Assembly: GCA_036250195.1 (NCBI GenBank)
Contig: JAVHZZ010000006.1
Span: forward strand, 76,447,369-76,511,368
Source: Mixophyes australis
Lineage: Eukaryota; Chordata; Amphibia; Anura; Limnodynastidae
Reading direction: 5' to 3'
DNA length: 64,000 nucleotides
The position numbers were made by a program, and so were the translations under genes. Every line of letters starts with the position of its first letter. Positions within the stretch are counted from its first letter, which is position 1. The notes under the pieces are model-generated. The model was not told the origin of the DNA and did not search any database. It saw only the letters and a list, made by a program, of their open reading frames with translations. Below, in pieces: positions 44,221 to 55,429 of the stretch.

Positions 44221-44330
44221 TTTTTGATGATATGGCCTGCAGGGCCATCTTAAAAACATTATGGGCTCCCGGGCAAAGCAGTGCACTGGGGCCCCTACCA
44301 ACACAACCACTCACAGGATTAAAAATGTCT
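44221..44330 (-). repeat. Fragment of a DNA-transposon end
   Basis: GCAGGGCCATCTTAAAAACA followed by TGGGCTCCCGGGCAAAGCAG and CACTGGGGCCCC is the layout of a hAT-type MITE end (GGGCC-rich inner block), truncated. Confidence 0.4.
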
Positions 44331-45890
44331 GTTACATCAGTATGGTTCACTTGTACCCGGAGCTGACTCACGCAACAGTAAATAGTTACTAGATTCAGGG
44401 CAGACTCAGATGTAGGCAACTATGGATTGCCTGCAAAACAGCAAAGAACAAAAGCACTCAATATATAATAGAATTAACTTCCACCACTAAAAACACAACA
44501 GTAAGGAAAAAAATAACATGTAGAACTATAGTTGTTTGCCTCCAACAATGACCATGTGGCCTTCCGTACAGGGGCCAAACAATAATCTGGAGATGAGAAT
44601 TGCAGAGCACTTCAGAAACCGAGCAAAGAAAGCACAAACACAGCGGATTAGAACACTTCTATTGTTTTAACTTTTTGCCCCAAATTATGCCAGATATCTA
44701 GAAACCTACCACCCGTTACTAATACATCTGTAAAAAATAAATAAATAATGGGGACCAAAACAGCAGGAAGAGCATTTACAGGCCTTCAAGCACTTAAAAA
44801 AGTATCAGTGTGAACTAATAGGGTGATTACTATACGGACCTGTGCTTCCCATTTTTACAACTGTATAATCTGCAAATGGCCCAGCAGATAAACACGTGAC
44901 TCATGTACATACTGGAATGATCCACTAACTGCTGCACTTCTATATTCAGGTCAATGCTAAACAGATATATGCACTCATGCCAAAGTTAGCACAGGTAAGG
45001 CGGATCAGAAATTATCCCCATGATAAATAAGATGGATCTATAGATTTCATATGTGTAACAGGGGTCTCATATCACTGCTCTGTGCTCTTGTGGGATCTCA
45101 TCCTGGGACTTCCTGCTGCCTCCATTCCCCTCCTCATATCATGTCACTACCTTGTCCTCAAAAATACATCACTCATCTCCTGTTATACTCTGTGCGGCTG
45201 GGGGATCCTGCTCCTTCCAGTATATAACTCTCAGTCTGTGCCTTCCTGCTGTCTCCATTCCCCTCATCACATCATGTTACTGCCCCTGTCACATGCAGCC
45301 CTGTCCTCAACAACATAAGCATAGGTCACTATCTCCCAAAAGATCAGCACACTCATTCCCTCAAATACTCTATGCTGCTGTAGAGATTAGGCACTTCTGA
45401 TTGGGTGCAGATGTGTTATCCCCACCCCTTCACCCGTTGAAGTCACACCAACGTGCAGGAACTGAAGACTGATGGCACAAATGTGCACTGACAATAGTCA
45501 AACACAACTCACCTACACTATATATAGACATATAAAAATGACACATAACAGTGACGTTAGTTAGCACAGAAAATTAAAAGCATCTTGATTTATGTTTTTA
45601 ATGCATTACAAAAAATATATATAGATATTTTTTAAATACATATTTTTATTAATGATTTTACTGTTAAGAATAGTTACATTTTTTATATTTTTTTTCCATC
45701 TGTTCTGATGTGTCATTTTAGTGAACAGACAATTGTGTATATACTGCAGGTGCAAATATCTACATACGGCAAGTAATGTTTAAGCAGAGTGTTCCTCTTT
45801 TTTAAAACGCAAGTTGCATGCAAGTTGCGTTCAAACATGAATAAGATCCACAATAATTATCTTTAATTTTCAAATGACATTTTCTTTCAA
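44331..45890. other. No gene; duplicated CT-rich block at about 45060-45380
   Basis: TTCCTGCTGCCTCCATTCCC (45110) recurs as TTCCTGCTGTCTCCATTCCC (45243), and CATATCATGTCACTAC recurs as CACATCATGTTACTGC, giving an imperfect tandem of about 133 bases. Block 45500-45760 resembles 34990-35230. No coding sequence. Confidence 0.45.
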
Positions 45891-45897
45891 TAGGAAA

Positions 45898-46860
45898 TGT
45901 CACGAAAATAGTAGCTCTGGAATCCTTCTCGTGACCCTTGGGACTAGCTGTAGCAGATGAAGTAGAAACTAGAAGCCCGGGTGAAGATCTTGCTCATGGA
46001 CAGAAGATGTACACTATCCATCACTACCAGATGACAGGAGGAGGAATACTAACTAGACTGAACTCCGTAGTGGAATAATCAACTGGAATCTGGACCTAGC
46101 GGCCTGGAACCTGTAAGCAGGAACTGAGAGATTGAACCCACGGCCAGAGACTCGGTACCCCCCAAAGTCCAGAAACTCAGAGGACTATTGAACCAGGAAG
46201 GCTCAAAACTCAGGTAGAGGAATAACATGGGCCCCGGGCAACTCAGAACTCAGGACCTGCATCAGAAAGTAGGGACTCAGGACAATCAACCCCAAAGGAA
46301 TCAGACCACCCGGAACCCACAAACTGGTCAGACCAGGAACTGGAAACCCGTACCCAGAGAAACAGAGGTGACTCCAGCAGTTGGGAGACACAGAATAGTA
46401 ACCTACTACCCCGAAGAGATAGTAGATGAGTCAGAGGGATAGATAGGAGAAAGCTAGGATTAAAAAATGGATTTTGCACAGCAGCAGATTATAACACTGA
46501 AGAAACAGAGGAGCTGATTCCACACGAAGAGTTAATGGCTTGAAGTCTGTACAACAGCAGATGCAGTAGCAGACTGCATTGAATCCACACAAATGGTTAA
46601 TGGCTGTAATCTGTACAGCAGCAGTTAGTAACACTGAAGTAGCAGAAGTAACAGCAAACAAATGGCAACAGTGGTAATCTGTTGCACTAGCAATTAGTTG
46701 AATGTAGGAGGTGACTTTTATAGTCTGCAGAGGTAGCTGATTAGAGCTAATTGGTGGATGAAGTCAGGTGCTCAGAATAAGCAGGATGTAGCAAAATGTC
46801 TCACCCAAGATGGCAGCCTCCAGTGCAGCAGACAGAAGTCATGTTTTGTCCTGCGTCTAA
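45898..46860 (-). mobile_element. Possible LTR of a gypsy-like element, boundaries uncertain
   Basis: The left end TGTCACGAAAATAG (CA terminus on the minus strand), a minus-strand TATA-like GACTATAAAAGTCACC near 46720, and an overall composition like the other LTRs suggest an LTR on the minus strand. I could not find a matching TSD or the other end. Confidence 0.35.
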
Positions 46861-47017
46861 CTGCAAAACAATACCAATAGCCAGACTTGTTATCATTGTG
46901 AGGCTCTCTACCCTCCACACATGTGACTTGTGCAGAGCATATACTACCTTGACAAAGACTATTCATCGAAACCCTTTTCCTCATTGTATTCAACATGGTG
47001 AATTATCATGGTGAATT

Positions 47018-47068
47018 ATCATCAACATTTATTTATATAGCAGCAAATTCCGTAGCGCTTTGGATTGG
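47018..47068 (-). repeat. V-SINE tail fragment
   Basis: ATCATCAACATTTATTTATATAGCAG then TTCCGTAGCGCTTTGG is the 3' tail of a minus-strand V-SINE with nothing else left. Confidence 0.6.
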
Positions 47069-47240
47069 ATGTAAAGGACAGAAGTAAATTTTCTGCTTCC
47101 ACCTGGTCCCCCTCAGACATCAACATATTCCCAATGCCAACCCCCCCAAAAAAAATGATACTGCTTTGAACCCCCTCTCCATATTAAAAGAAAACATTCT
47201 CTATAAATTGCATGCTATATACAGTGTACTTTAAAGCAGT

Positions 47241-47500
47241 CATCAACATCATTTATTTATATAGCACCACTAATTCCGCAGCGCTGTAGAGAGAACCCTG
47301 ACCCCATTGGGGCTTACAATCTAAATTCCCTAACACACACACTCAGTATGTTTTTGGTGTGTGGGAGGAAACCGGAGCACCTGGAGGAAACACAGGGAGA
47401 ACATACAAACTCCTCACAGATAAGGCCTTGGTCGGGAATCGAACTCATGACCCCAGTGCTGTAAGGCAGAAGTGCTAACCACTAAGTCACCGTGCTGCCC
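47241..47500 (-). repeat. V-SINE copy
   Basis: The minus strand reads the tRNA-like head (AGTGGTTAGCACTTCTGCCT, B-box-like GAGTTCGATTCCC), the central block (TGTGAGGAGTTTGTATGTTC, GGTGCTCCGGTTTCCTCCCA) and the tail ATATAAATAAATGATGTTGA. Some of the central part is deleted compared with 60061-60432. Confidence 0.8.
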
Positions 47501-47505
47501 ATAAA

Positions 47506-47880
47506 CATATTGTTACAACTCTGCCTGTGTTTTGTATGTGGCAGCAGTGCCTTTGGTCCATGAGGGGTGCTGCTGTTCTGCTCCTGAGCTTGCACCATGC
47601 ATGAAGGGGTTAACCTCCTTGCCAATTAGAACTGCACCTGGCCCTTAGCTTTTTATACCTGCCTTTAACTGTACTCAGTGCAGTTCCCTGAACAGCCTTG
47701 TGCCTTCTGGACTGGGGTAAACTCTATAAAACCTGTTCCTGCCATTTTACTATACAGTCTCTTTTGGAACCTGTTCTTATCTGTGGATTTGAGTTAGCTT
47801 TATGTATTTACCTGAATAAAGACACTTTGCTTTATACGTCTGTTGCTCTTTGTGACTGCACTAGGAATCCTAACACATAT
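47506..47880 (+). mobile_element. Solo LTR with perfect 5-bp TSD
   Basis: The LTR is 47511-47875 (365 bases): it begins TGTTACAACTC and ends ATCCTAACA. CATAT flanks both sides (47506-47510 and 47876-47880). TATA-like TTTTTATACC (about 47648) and TCTATAAAAC (about 47721) lie in the middle. A polyadenylation signal AATAAA is at about 47815. It inserted just downstream of the V-SINE. Different family from the 700-bp gypsy LTRs here. Confidence 0.85.
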
Positions 47881-48226
47881 GCATTTATGTATATACAATC
47901 CAAGGTCAAATCATAGTGCTTCTCCAGTTAAATTCATGCCTCCTGCCCCAATAAATTAATGCCCTTAGGTCAATTAATGCCCCCTGAGTCAATTAATTTT
48001 TCACCACTCATCCATGTCATTCATTCCCCCACCACTATCCCCTGAATTCATTTCTCCCTTGTACCCTCAGCTCATTTTTCCTCAACACACCTCCCTCAAT
48101 TAATTTCTCCCACAGTACACTCTCTCAGTTTATTTCTTTTAAGCACCCACAATTCATTTCACCCCCAGGATACTCACATACATATATACAGGGTCACATA
48201 GAGACATAGTCACACAGCCAAAGGGT
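47881..48226. other. No recognisable gene or repeat
   Basis: CT-rich, weakly repetitive sequence with recurring AATTCAT/AATTAAT plus CTCCC words, probably an old tandem-like region. Confidence 0.35.
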
Positions 48227-48231
48227 CACAC

Positions 48232-48932
48232 TGTTAGGAACCCCCACAGCCGGCAACAAAAAACCCGGAGTCTGCTCAGAAGTCTGGTTTTCACTGGACC
48301 CCATAGTGGTGGGGACAGACTTGGCCGCAGACAGCTGAGGGTCGTGAATTGTGCGCGGACTGGGGAGAACCCAGCGATAGCAGATGGGAGAAATAGCAGA
48401 GTGAGGTCAGGCAAGGGTCAAGGCCGGCAGCAAACAGAATATCCAGGACACGAACCGGAGTCAGAGGGCACAGGCAAATCAGCAGTGTAGAAATCCAGGC
48501 AAAGAGGTCAAAAGGGCACAGGCAATCAAAATGGAGTCAGGAATCAGGCAGAAGGTCAGCAACGAAGAATCAATCCAACAAAGGTACAGCAACCAGGAAC
48601 ACGAGCAGTCTAGTCAGCAGAAGCAGAAACTATAACCGGCAGTAAGGGCTTGTCCCTTGCTGACTAATAAACGAGCCAGAGCCAATGAACGGTGCCCTGC
48701 ACAGCAGGGAATACTTAGCCCAGCTGGCTATGATTAATGAATATGCGCACGCGCCCGGCTGCCCTAGATGCCGGGACGCGGCGCAGGAGACAGAGAGCGT
48801 CCCGACCGTTGCCTAGGCGACGGCCGGGTTCTGGAGGAAATGACGTCCCGGTCGTCATAACGACGGCCGGGACGCCTAGCCATACCCGAAAAGGAGTCGC
48901 GGCGGTGTCCAGAGCCGCCGCGGCTCGTAACA
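48232..48932 (-). repeat. 3' LTR of the chromovirus
   Basis: Complete 701-base LTR with TG...CA ends. It carries inverted GACGGCCGGGACG/CGTCCCGACCG words near its 5' end (48790-48875). Confidence 0.85.
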
Positions 48933-48959
48933 GTACCCTCCCCTTGAGGAGGGGTCAAT

Positions 48960-49300
48960 GGACCCCGACACCCAGGTTTTCCAGGAAATTTTTTAAAGAA
49001 ATCAGCAAGTATGTCATCTGCGTGAAGATTTCTTTGAGGTACCCAGGACCTTTCTTCGGGCCATATCCTTTCCAATGAACCAAGTAGTGGAACTGGCCTT
49101 GGACCTTTCTTGAATCAAGGATCTTCTCAACAATGAATTCTTGATGTCCGTCTACTGAAACTGGCTGAGGTCTAGGAGATTGTCGGGGTTTGAATTGTTT
49201 GGAAAACCGGGCAGGTTTCAACAAAGAGCAGTGAAATGTACTGGGAATTTTTAAAGACTCCGGAAGCTTAAGTTTAAAGGCCACTGGGTTGATTTGATTG
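48960..49300 (-). pseudogene. Chromovirus integrase C-terminal region with chromodomain
   Basis: On the minus strand the frame reads INPVAFKLKLPESLKIP, then FHCSLLKPA (the conserved end of gypsy integrases). It continues with the chromodomain EFIVEKILDSRKVQGQFHY then LVHWKGYGP. A one-base deletion near 49057 shifts the frame; the rest of the chromodomain tail is readable in the neighbouring frame up to the LTR. Chromodomains direct chromovirus integration to particular chromatin (family knowledge). The upstream integrase zinc finger and DDE core are missing. Confidence 0.88.
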
Positions 49301-49475
49301 GCTGCCCTAGATGCCGGGATGCGGCGCAGGAGACAGAGAGCGTCCCGACCGTCGCCTAGGCGACGGCCGGGTTCTGGAGGAAATGACGTCCCGGTCGTCA
49401 TAACGACGGCCGGGACGCCTAGCCATACCCGGAAGTGAGTCGCGGCGGTGTCCAGAGCCGCCGCGGCTCGTAACA
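49300..49475 (-). repeat. 5' LTR fragment of the chromovirus
   Basis: Matches the first 175 bases of the 3' LTR, with few differences. It ends inside the LTR at GGCTGCCCTAG, directly joined to pol sequence. Confidence 0.85.
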
Positions 49476-49480
49476 CACAC

Positions 49481-50090
49481 ACACAACAACTGGTGGTCAT
49501 ATGTACACTCAAAAGATTACAAACACAGACTGATGCATACAAAAAAGTGATTTCTGGCTGCATCAACACTCACCCTGACCCTGACCACTCAGTGGTTCTT
49601 ACTATGAGGACCACAGCAGCTCTACCTATCCTAGGTCCAATGATGCATGCAGGGCTGCACAAGCCTGTGTAGCCCTTCCCTTCCAATGAAACTTTACTCC
49701 CTTCCTATTGACTGACGCTGTGCGATCCAGCTCCGCAGAGTAAGGTAAATAGTGGTTGTTTCTGCTCGCCTCTACCTCATCTAAAAAGAGTAATATATCT
49801 CTCCCTAACTATCCAAAAGAAAATAGACTCCAGAACTGCACCGATCAACTACATCAAACTGTTGGTTATACCTTCTGATGTTACTAAAGGTGTTCAGCGG
49901 TGTTAATGTGGATGTTAAGCCACAATGCTTTTGTAACTTAAACAGGTTGCTGTTTATTTAAAGATGATAACAACAGATGAATGCAGGTATTCAAAGTGGC
50001 TTCTAGTAAAAAAGCATTAAGGAGTAACAACAACTGCAGGCAGGTTAGGCAATACAAATTATATGCAGACGGAGATATGCACTTGATAAT

Positions 50091-50095
<5 letters not shown>
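49481..50095. other. No recognisable gene or repeat
   Basis: Mixed sequence; short frames only. Confidence 0.4.

Positions 50096-50170
<75 letters not shown>
50092..50170. repeat. (CA)n-(TA)n microsatellite
   Basis: Short CA tract followed by about 30 TA units with one ATAC interruption. Confidence 0.95.
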
Positions 50171-50173
<3 letters not shown>

Positions 50174-50177
50174 CAAG

Positions 50178-50592
50178 TTAACCCGTGCATGATACTCATG
50201 CATTCTAGTCAAATCAAGCTACTTAAGGTGTTAAAAAGGTTCTTGTCATGCATTTGGGCCATAGCCCAGGCCTCAACCACCAACCACTCCCCACTGTCAC
50301 CCCCGGCAACCACCAACCACTCCCAACTGTCACTTCTCCTTCAAGAAATATATATATATTTTTTTAAAATCTTTATAAACACTTTTAACAATTAACAAAT
50401 TAAATTAACAAATTAAAAACATCTTAGTATACCAAATTTCAGCCCTTTCTGAATTTTTTTTCTACACACACTAAGAATTTAGTAGGTCAGTGTATAACTC
50501 CGCCCAGCAGGTGGTGCTGCAGCTTGGTTTTGTTTTTTACACACACACACACAGACAGACTAACACACGCCACTAGACATTTATATTATAGA
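50178..50592 (+). repeat. Dispersed repeat family E, plus-strand copy
   Basis: Left end GTTAACCCGTGCATGATACT after a TA tract; right end GCCACTAGACATTTATATTA. Contains TTAAAAAGGTTCTTGTCATG, GAATTTAGTAGGTCAGTGTA and CAGCAGGTGGTGCTGCAG. Lacks the middle of the 13874 copy. Confidence 0.6.
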
Positions 50593-51438
50593 TATATATA
50601 TATAATGTATGCAGTTACAGGTCTTTACTATACTGCACAGCCGTGCAGTTTATTCTGTGGTGGCACAAGACTCTCCTAAGTCTATTAGGGAGCCTCCGGT
50701 GACCTATTAAATGCTTTTGGGGTACTTCTAATATTGTGGGCATGCAGCTCCTATGGCTGCAAATTGTCTCTTCACTGTCTGGATGAAAGTGCGGTGCGAG
50801 AAGCCGAACTTCCAATTTCGGAGGTCTGGGCATACGCAGTAGCGCAAATCGGACATTGGCTTACCGCCCCACTTCCTGTTTCCTCCAAGATCACCGGGGA
50901 TTTTAGCGTTGCTATGGAAACGCGCAGGAGACGGAGCAAAAGCGCTCCTGTACTCTAACACAAACAGGGTCTGATTATATAATAGACTGCAGCTTAGGGC
51001 ACAAGACTTTTGGGGTTGCGGACAACATTTTTGGTGGTGCAAAATTGAGAATTTTAAAATATAAGAGAATAGTTGTTCTTCAAAGTAAAAAGAATGCTCA
51101 AAAGAAAAATGTAGTGAGGTTTTAATGTTGATGTATTCAAATGGTAAAGGCTGAAGACAATGAGTCGTCCTTGGGTGGGCACTTGAGGATAAGCGATGAG
51201 AGACAAGAATAGCGCTCATCCTCTCGTTCAATAGCACTCAGTCATGCCATCTTTCTGCTGTAAAGTTCTGATTTTAATTAAAACAATGTGAGTGATAAAG
51301 ATTACTGTAACCCTTTTAAAAAGCCAAGTGGAGCTGAGTTTTGAAAAACAAGGCAACATAAATATTGGTGGGGGAGAGGGGGTGATAGAAGCTGGATTTT
51401 AAATTAAAAAGTGGAAAGCAAGGGGGTGCTACTAGCAT
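50593..51438. other. No recognisable gene
   Basis: A GC-richer patch at 50780-50945 carries overlapping frames on both strands without recognisable motifs. The minus-strand frame 50728-51237 (169 codons) has no known domain and no repeat signal; I do not call it a gene. Confidence 0.4.
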
Positions 51439-51778
51439 ATTAGTCTAGGGTGGCCTCAGGCGCGGGCTGGGATACTTCAGGGAGGGGGGCACACAGGCGA
51501 CCGCATCTCATTACACGGGATGCGGCCGCATCATTGATGACACGACCGCATCCTGTGTCATGTGATGCGGCTGCCTGTGCGCTGACGCGGCCGCATCTGA
51601 TGTCATCAGATGCGACCGCAGGTAAAAATCCGGAGAAATTGCATCGGGGGCGGCCGGCCGGCCTACCCCCCGGACCTAAAGGCAGAAAGTCTGAGCGGCC
51701 CGGGGGGGGGGGGGGGGGGGCGATGCCCCCCGGCCCAGCCCGCCCCTGGGTGGCCTGAACCCTTAATCAGGCCCTGAC
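51439..51778 (-). repeat. GC-rich hAT-type MITE
   Basis: The minus strand begins CAGGGCCTGATTAAGGGTTC, close to the family D ends (CAGAGCTGGATTAAGG). It then has mirrored GGGCGGGCTGGG / CCCAGCCCGC blocks, an irregular palindrome built from GATGCGGCCGCATC-like words (51508-51620), and a run of about 20 G (51700-51720). No TSD found. Non-coding. Confidence 0.5.
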
Positions 51779-53187
51779 ACCAGACTATTCTAAGTGCACA
51801 AGTTGAAGCACACCTATTGTCCAATAACATCCCACAATGTCCACGATATAATTTATGCTGCATTTGGCTTTGCATGTGGAAAGATCAACTTATCCATAAC
51901 TTATATTTGGGTGAGAGAAATGAAGTCCCCATTGGTTACACCAGTTACCAGTGATTCATTGTTCACCGTAAATAGAGGAGAGAGTGACATAGCTATTTAA
52001 GTAAATTGGACACACCTGTTCTGTTCACACTTAAAGCAACAAAGATTGCAGTATAACCTTTTCTTTCTGCTTCACCGACATAACTCCTCTCCACCTCAAC
52101 TGCTTTTACTTGCAACTGTTGCTCACAATAGTAAAACAATCTATATTGTAATGTATAAGTAAATGACTCCTACAATGAGTTATCTATAAAGTAAAAAAAT
52201 GTTTTACTCCTGTATGTCATGTATCAAAAGCCCCTTTGGAATTTTAGTTGCTTATTTTAACTTTTGTGTATTATTAGTAGCCTTAGATAAATAAGAGCGC
52301 CTTCAATTACTGTGCTTTATGGATAATTCATATTCTTCAATGCCTCTTATTTTGATAGCCAATAAGTGCCTGTGAGATACGGTAGGCTGGAGTCTTTCAA
52401 TACAGGATCACTGCTCCTGGTCTACACAAGCTCTGGAAAGGAAATCTGAGTAGGTCAAGATGAACATATATATTATTTTTTCAAATTTGGTTACATTCAA
52501 TAACATGGCATTGGAAGGCACAGTCATGTCTGAAGGAGGAAGCGAGTCATGGGAATTATTTGAGAGGGGAGGGCTCCCCATTCCAGTCCATTAGCAGGCC
52601 ACTCACATTCCACAGAGACAGATGCCTCTCATTTGATTGACACATTATTGAGAAGGTATTTAGAGAAACATTTGCAGACACATGATACAGACAGACATTT
52701 AATTTCAGAGGTCAGTGTTCATCAGGTGAAGTACTCGTCTTTCTAAAACCATAACGCTTCAAACCCATTAGTTTCCACGTCTGGCTCAAAGCAGACATCT
52801 CCATTTGCTCAACGCCAACTAAAATCAGCGTAACAAAAAATCTGGGTGAAAGAAACACAGAGGTAAAAGATTGTTCACCAGTTTGTTCAGTATTATATAT
52901 TTCACATTTAAATGCAATAAGAGAAGTAGAGATAGGACAAAGTTCTGTGCGCATGGCCGCAATAGATCATTTTCTTCTACTCAAATAGAGGTGATGTTAG
53001 ACTTGTTTTACCTATGAGTAAGCTATTCATGATTTACATATTTTGTTTTTGGGCTGATGTCTGCATACAAAAGAATGGAGACTATGTAACATAAAACACT
53101 TTATTGAGCAGCCAATTTGTTCTGCACACCTGCCCTCTCTCATGTAACTGACCATTACAAATGAAGCAGCATTATTTATGTAGACAA
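51779..53187. other. No recognisable gene or repeat
   Basis: AT-rich; short frames only (for example 52712-52954 on the minus strand) without motifs. Confidence 0.4.
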
Positions 53188-53930
53188 TGCCGGTCTCCCC
53201 CGAACCCTACATAAGCTTATAAAACAGGAGCAGAGGTTTTCACCTATAGCAGTCGCCTTTACCATAGAGATAGGTATTCTCACAGGTACTCGGATGCCCC
53301 CAGGATCTACACTCAGAGTAGTAAAAGTTTATACTGAAGGGGCAGGTAGTGACGATTAGGAGGCTGTGGTGCAACTCTAGAGGTGAGTGCGAGGAGAAAC
53401 CAGAGCCAGGCCAAAGGGTCGAAGGTCAGATGCAAACAAGGAGACTCCAGATACAGGCCAGAAAGTTGGTGGCAGGCTGCAAGCAAGAGTAGTCCAGGTA
53501 CAAAGCCAAAGGGTCAAAGCCAGGCAGGAAACAAGAGTGGCCCAGAAAACAAAGCTAAAGGGTCAGGTAATAGGTGGTCAAACAGCAAGATACCCAGCAC
53601 AACAATCGCAGGGCATAAGTGCCATAATTGGCAGGGAGGCTAAGCCCTCCCTGCCTTTTAACCAATGGAGGACCAATCAGAAGGTGGAAGAGGTCACAGC
53701 CCCAGAACATTACAAAAGACTGCAATCATGTGACTAGTGTTAATTGTGTGCCTTGCCTGCCTGTCATTAGATGAGGTGGAAGAATACAAAAATGTCCTGG
53801 CTGATTTAACAACAACCAGGACGTAGAGGGGAGGCAGTGGCATCCTGAATGCCTAGGCAACAGCTGGGATGGAAGAATGAGCCGCAGAGGCTGAAGTAAG
53901 ATTCAGCAGCTATAGTGACGGCACGTAACA
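53188..53930 (-). mobile_element. LTR of a gypsy-like element, no clear TSD
   Basis: On the minus strand it begins TGTTACGTGCCGTCAC. Near the far end it carries AGATCCTGGGGGCATCCGAG, GTAAAGGCGACTGCTATAGG and TGAAAACCTCTGCTCC, in the same order as the end of the solo LTR at 4474-5225. The exact far end (set at TGCCGG, 53188) is a guess. Flanking pentamers do not match, so one end may be truncated. Confidence 0.6.
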
Positions 53931-54540
53931 TCCATATCAGCTAATTATTCCCTTAATTAATTCTCATTCCAATATACTACCTACAAATCCTAGACATAAA
54001 AATATGACTGCGCGATTATGTCATTGCGCATCAACTCTTCCCCAGGCCCCCTGGGTAGGAAATACTGATGTGAGATAGATAATAATATTTCCACTGATCA
54101 TTAGCACTTAACGGGTTAAACAGCCTGTTTAATTTAAATGGCGTAATAACCTTGGCTTGACTTAGGCAATCGTTGAGCCCTTATTGTTCTTATCAAGGAC
54201 TTATGACAGTTGTTGTACTAGATCAAAAAATTAATGCTATATAGTTACAATTGTTTTAAAGACAAGTTCTAACATTAACATTGTGTTCATGTGGTAATAA
54301 CAAACATAAGAGAATAAATGTAACATAATCCCAATTATCAGTGGAAGATGTGGTCCTCCCCAAATAATTCCAAACCACCTCTATGACTGGATCACTATTA
54401 AATAACTTTTGGTAAAAATTTATTTAAAGCAAATAGCACAGGGCACTTATTTATGTAATTGCATGTGCCTTATTTTTTGATATTGTGTATATTGTGAGAT
54501 ATGAAATCGGTATTTCTGAGACCAGGGAAAGAAATTTGTC
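53931..54540. other. No recognisable gene or repeat
   Basis: AT-rich; nothing identifiable. Confidence 0.4.
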
Positions 54541-55420
54541 TCTTGTTTAACCTTGCTATAGGATATGCCTATTTCTGATGTATATATCTGATACAATGAG
54601 CCTTTGTTTACAAAGATTCTTGTGTATTGTGATGTGGGAAACTAGCTTGTTTTTGGTTTTTGTTGTTCTGGGTGAATATGTATTCCGAATGGTCTGATGA
54701 AAGGCCACATGTTAATTAGATCTTTTGATGTGTGAAGGTCCAACATTGAAGGCAGGAACTTTTAATTAAGACTGGCTCCTGGATTCTCTGCATCTGAAAA
54801 CCAGGTGTAGGACATCACAGCATTTCTAGAATTTCAGATAAATGTAAATATTTTTAGCTTTGTAATGCATGTAAATTTATGTTTTGCTAAGCAGGGTTAC
54901 ATCCTGATTCTAAAAATAGACTATTTCTGAACTGTATGAAAGATGAGCTGTGTGAGCATGTAAGTGTTCTTCTTCTGATTTCAACATCTGACTTGATCAC
55001 TGGTTCCTCAAACCAGTGTGAGCAAATAAACCATCTTGCTTCAAAGACCTGCTTGGAAACATCTTCATTATCGCTGTATTCCTGTGATCTGCAGATTAAA
55101 CCCTAAATCTGATCCGTTCTCCGGCTGTCTCTGAGGTTTGGACCCAAGCGTTTCCAGTACCACTACTCTGCCTGCTACCCAGCAGCCCTGGCTAATGTGA
55201 TAGGCGGGGGGAGGATCCATTCACAGCAACCCGGATCCATAGTAAGAGGTCCGCAGCACCAGCCCAGGTACACCAGGATCGAGACACTCTAGCAACGTCA
55301 TTTACCCAGAAGAAACCCGGTACTGGATGCCGTAAAAGATTCCAGTGGTGGCAGCTCATGTAAGCCCCTCCTACTGCGGCAAGAGGGCACATTTGGGATA
55401 ACGAAAGGGAACGGTGGCAA
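54541..55420 (+). repeat. Possible endogenous-retrovirus-like LTR and leader
   Basis: An AATAAA at 55026 is followed by a CT-rich, U5-like segment (to about 55190), then GC-richer leader-like sequence with CCAGTGGTGGCAGCTCATG (about 55340). The order resembles R-U5-leader of vertebrate retroelements. No LTR ends, TSD or viral genes are visible, so this is tentative. Confidence 0.25.
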
Positions 55421-55429
55421 AGAAAGCCC

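Larger units (their letters stand above)
48227..49480 (-). mobile_element. Collapsed Ty3/gypsy chromovirus: LTR piece, pol 3' end, full LTR
   Basis: The element is 48232-49475 with TSD CACAC on both sides (48227-48231 and 49476-49480). Minus-strand order: first about 175 bases of the 5' LTR (49475-49300), then about 370 bases of the 3' end of pol (to 48933), then a complete 3' LTR (48932-48232, 701 bases, TGTTACGAGCC...TTCCTAACA). The two LTR pieces are nearly identical where they overlap. Gag, protease, RT, RNase H and most of integrase are gone. A purine-rich tract (AAGGGGAGGGTAC) precedes the 3' LTR. Confidence 0.88.

Noticed and set aside
48737..49078. 113-codon Arg/Pro-rich plus-strand frame
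   Set aside because: Antisense to the chromovirus LTR and chromodomain region; the GC-rich LTR lacks stops by composition.
50728..51237. 169-codon minus-strand frame
   Set aside because: No recognisable domain, overlapped by frames on the other strand in a GC-richer patch, where long open frames occur by chance.
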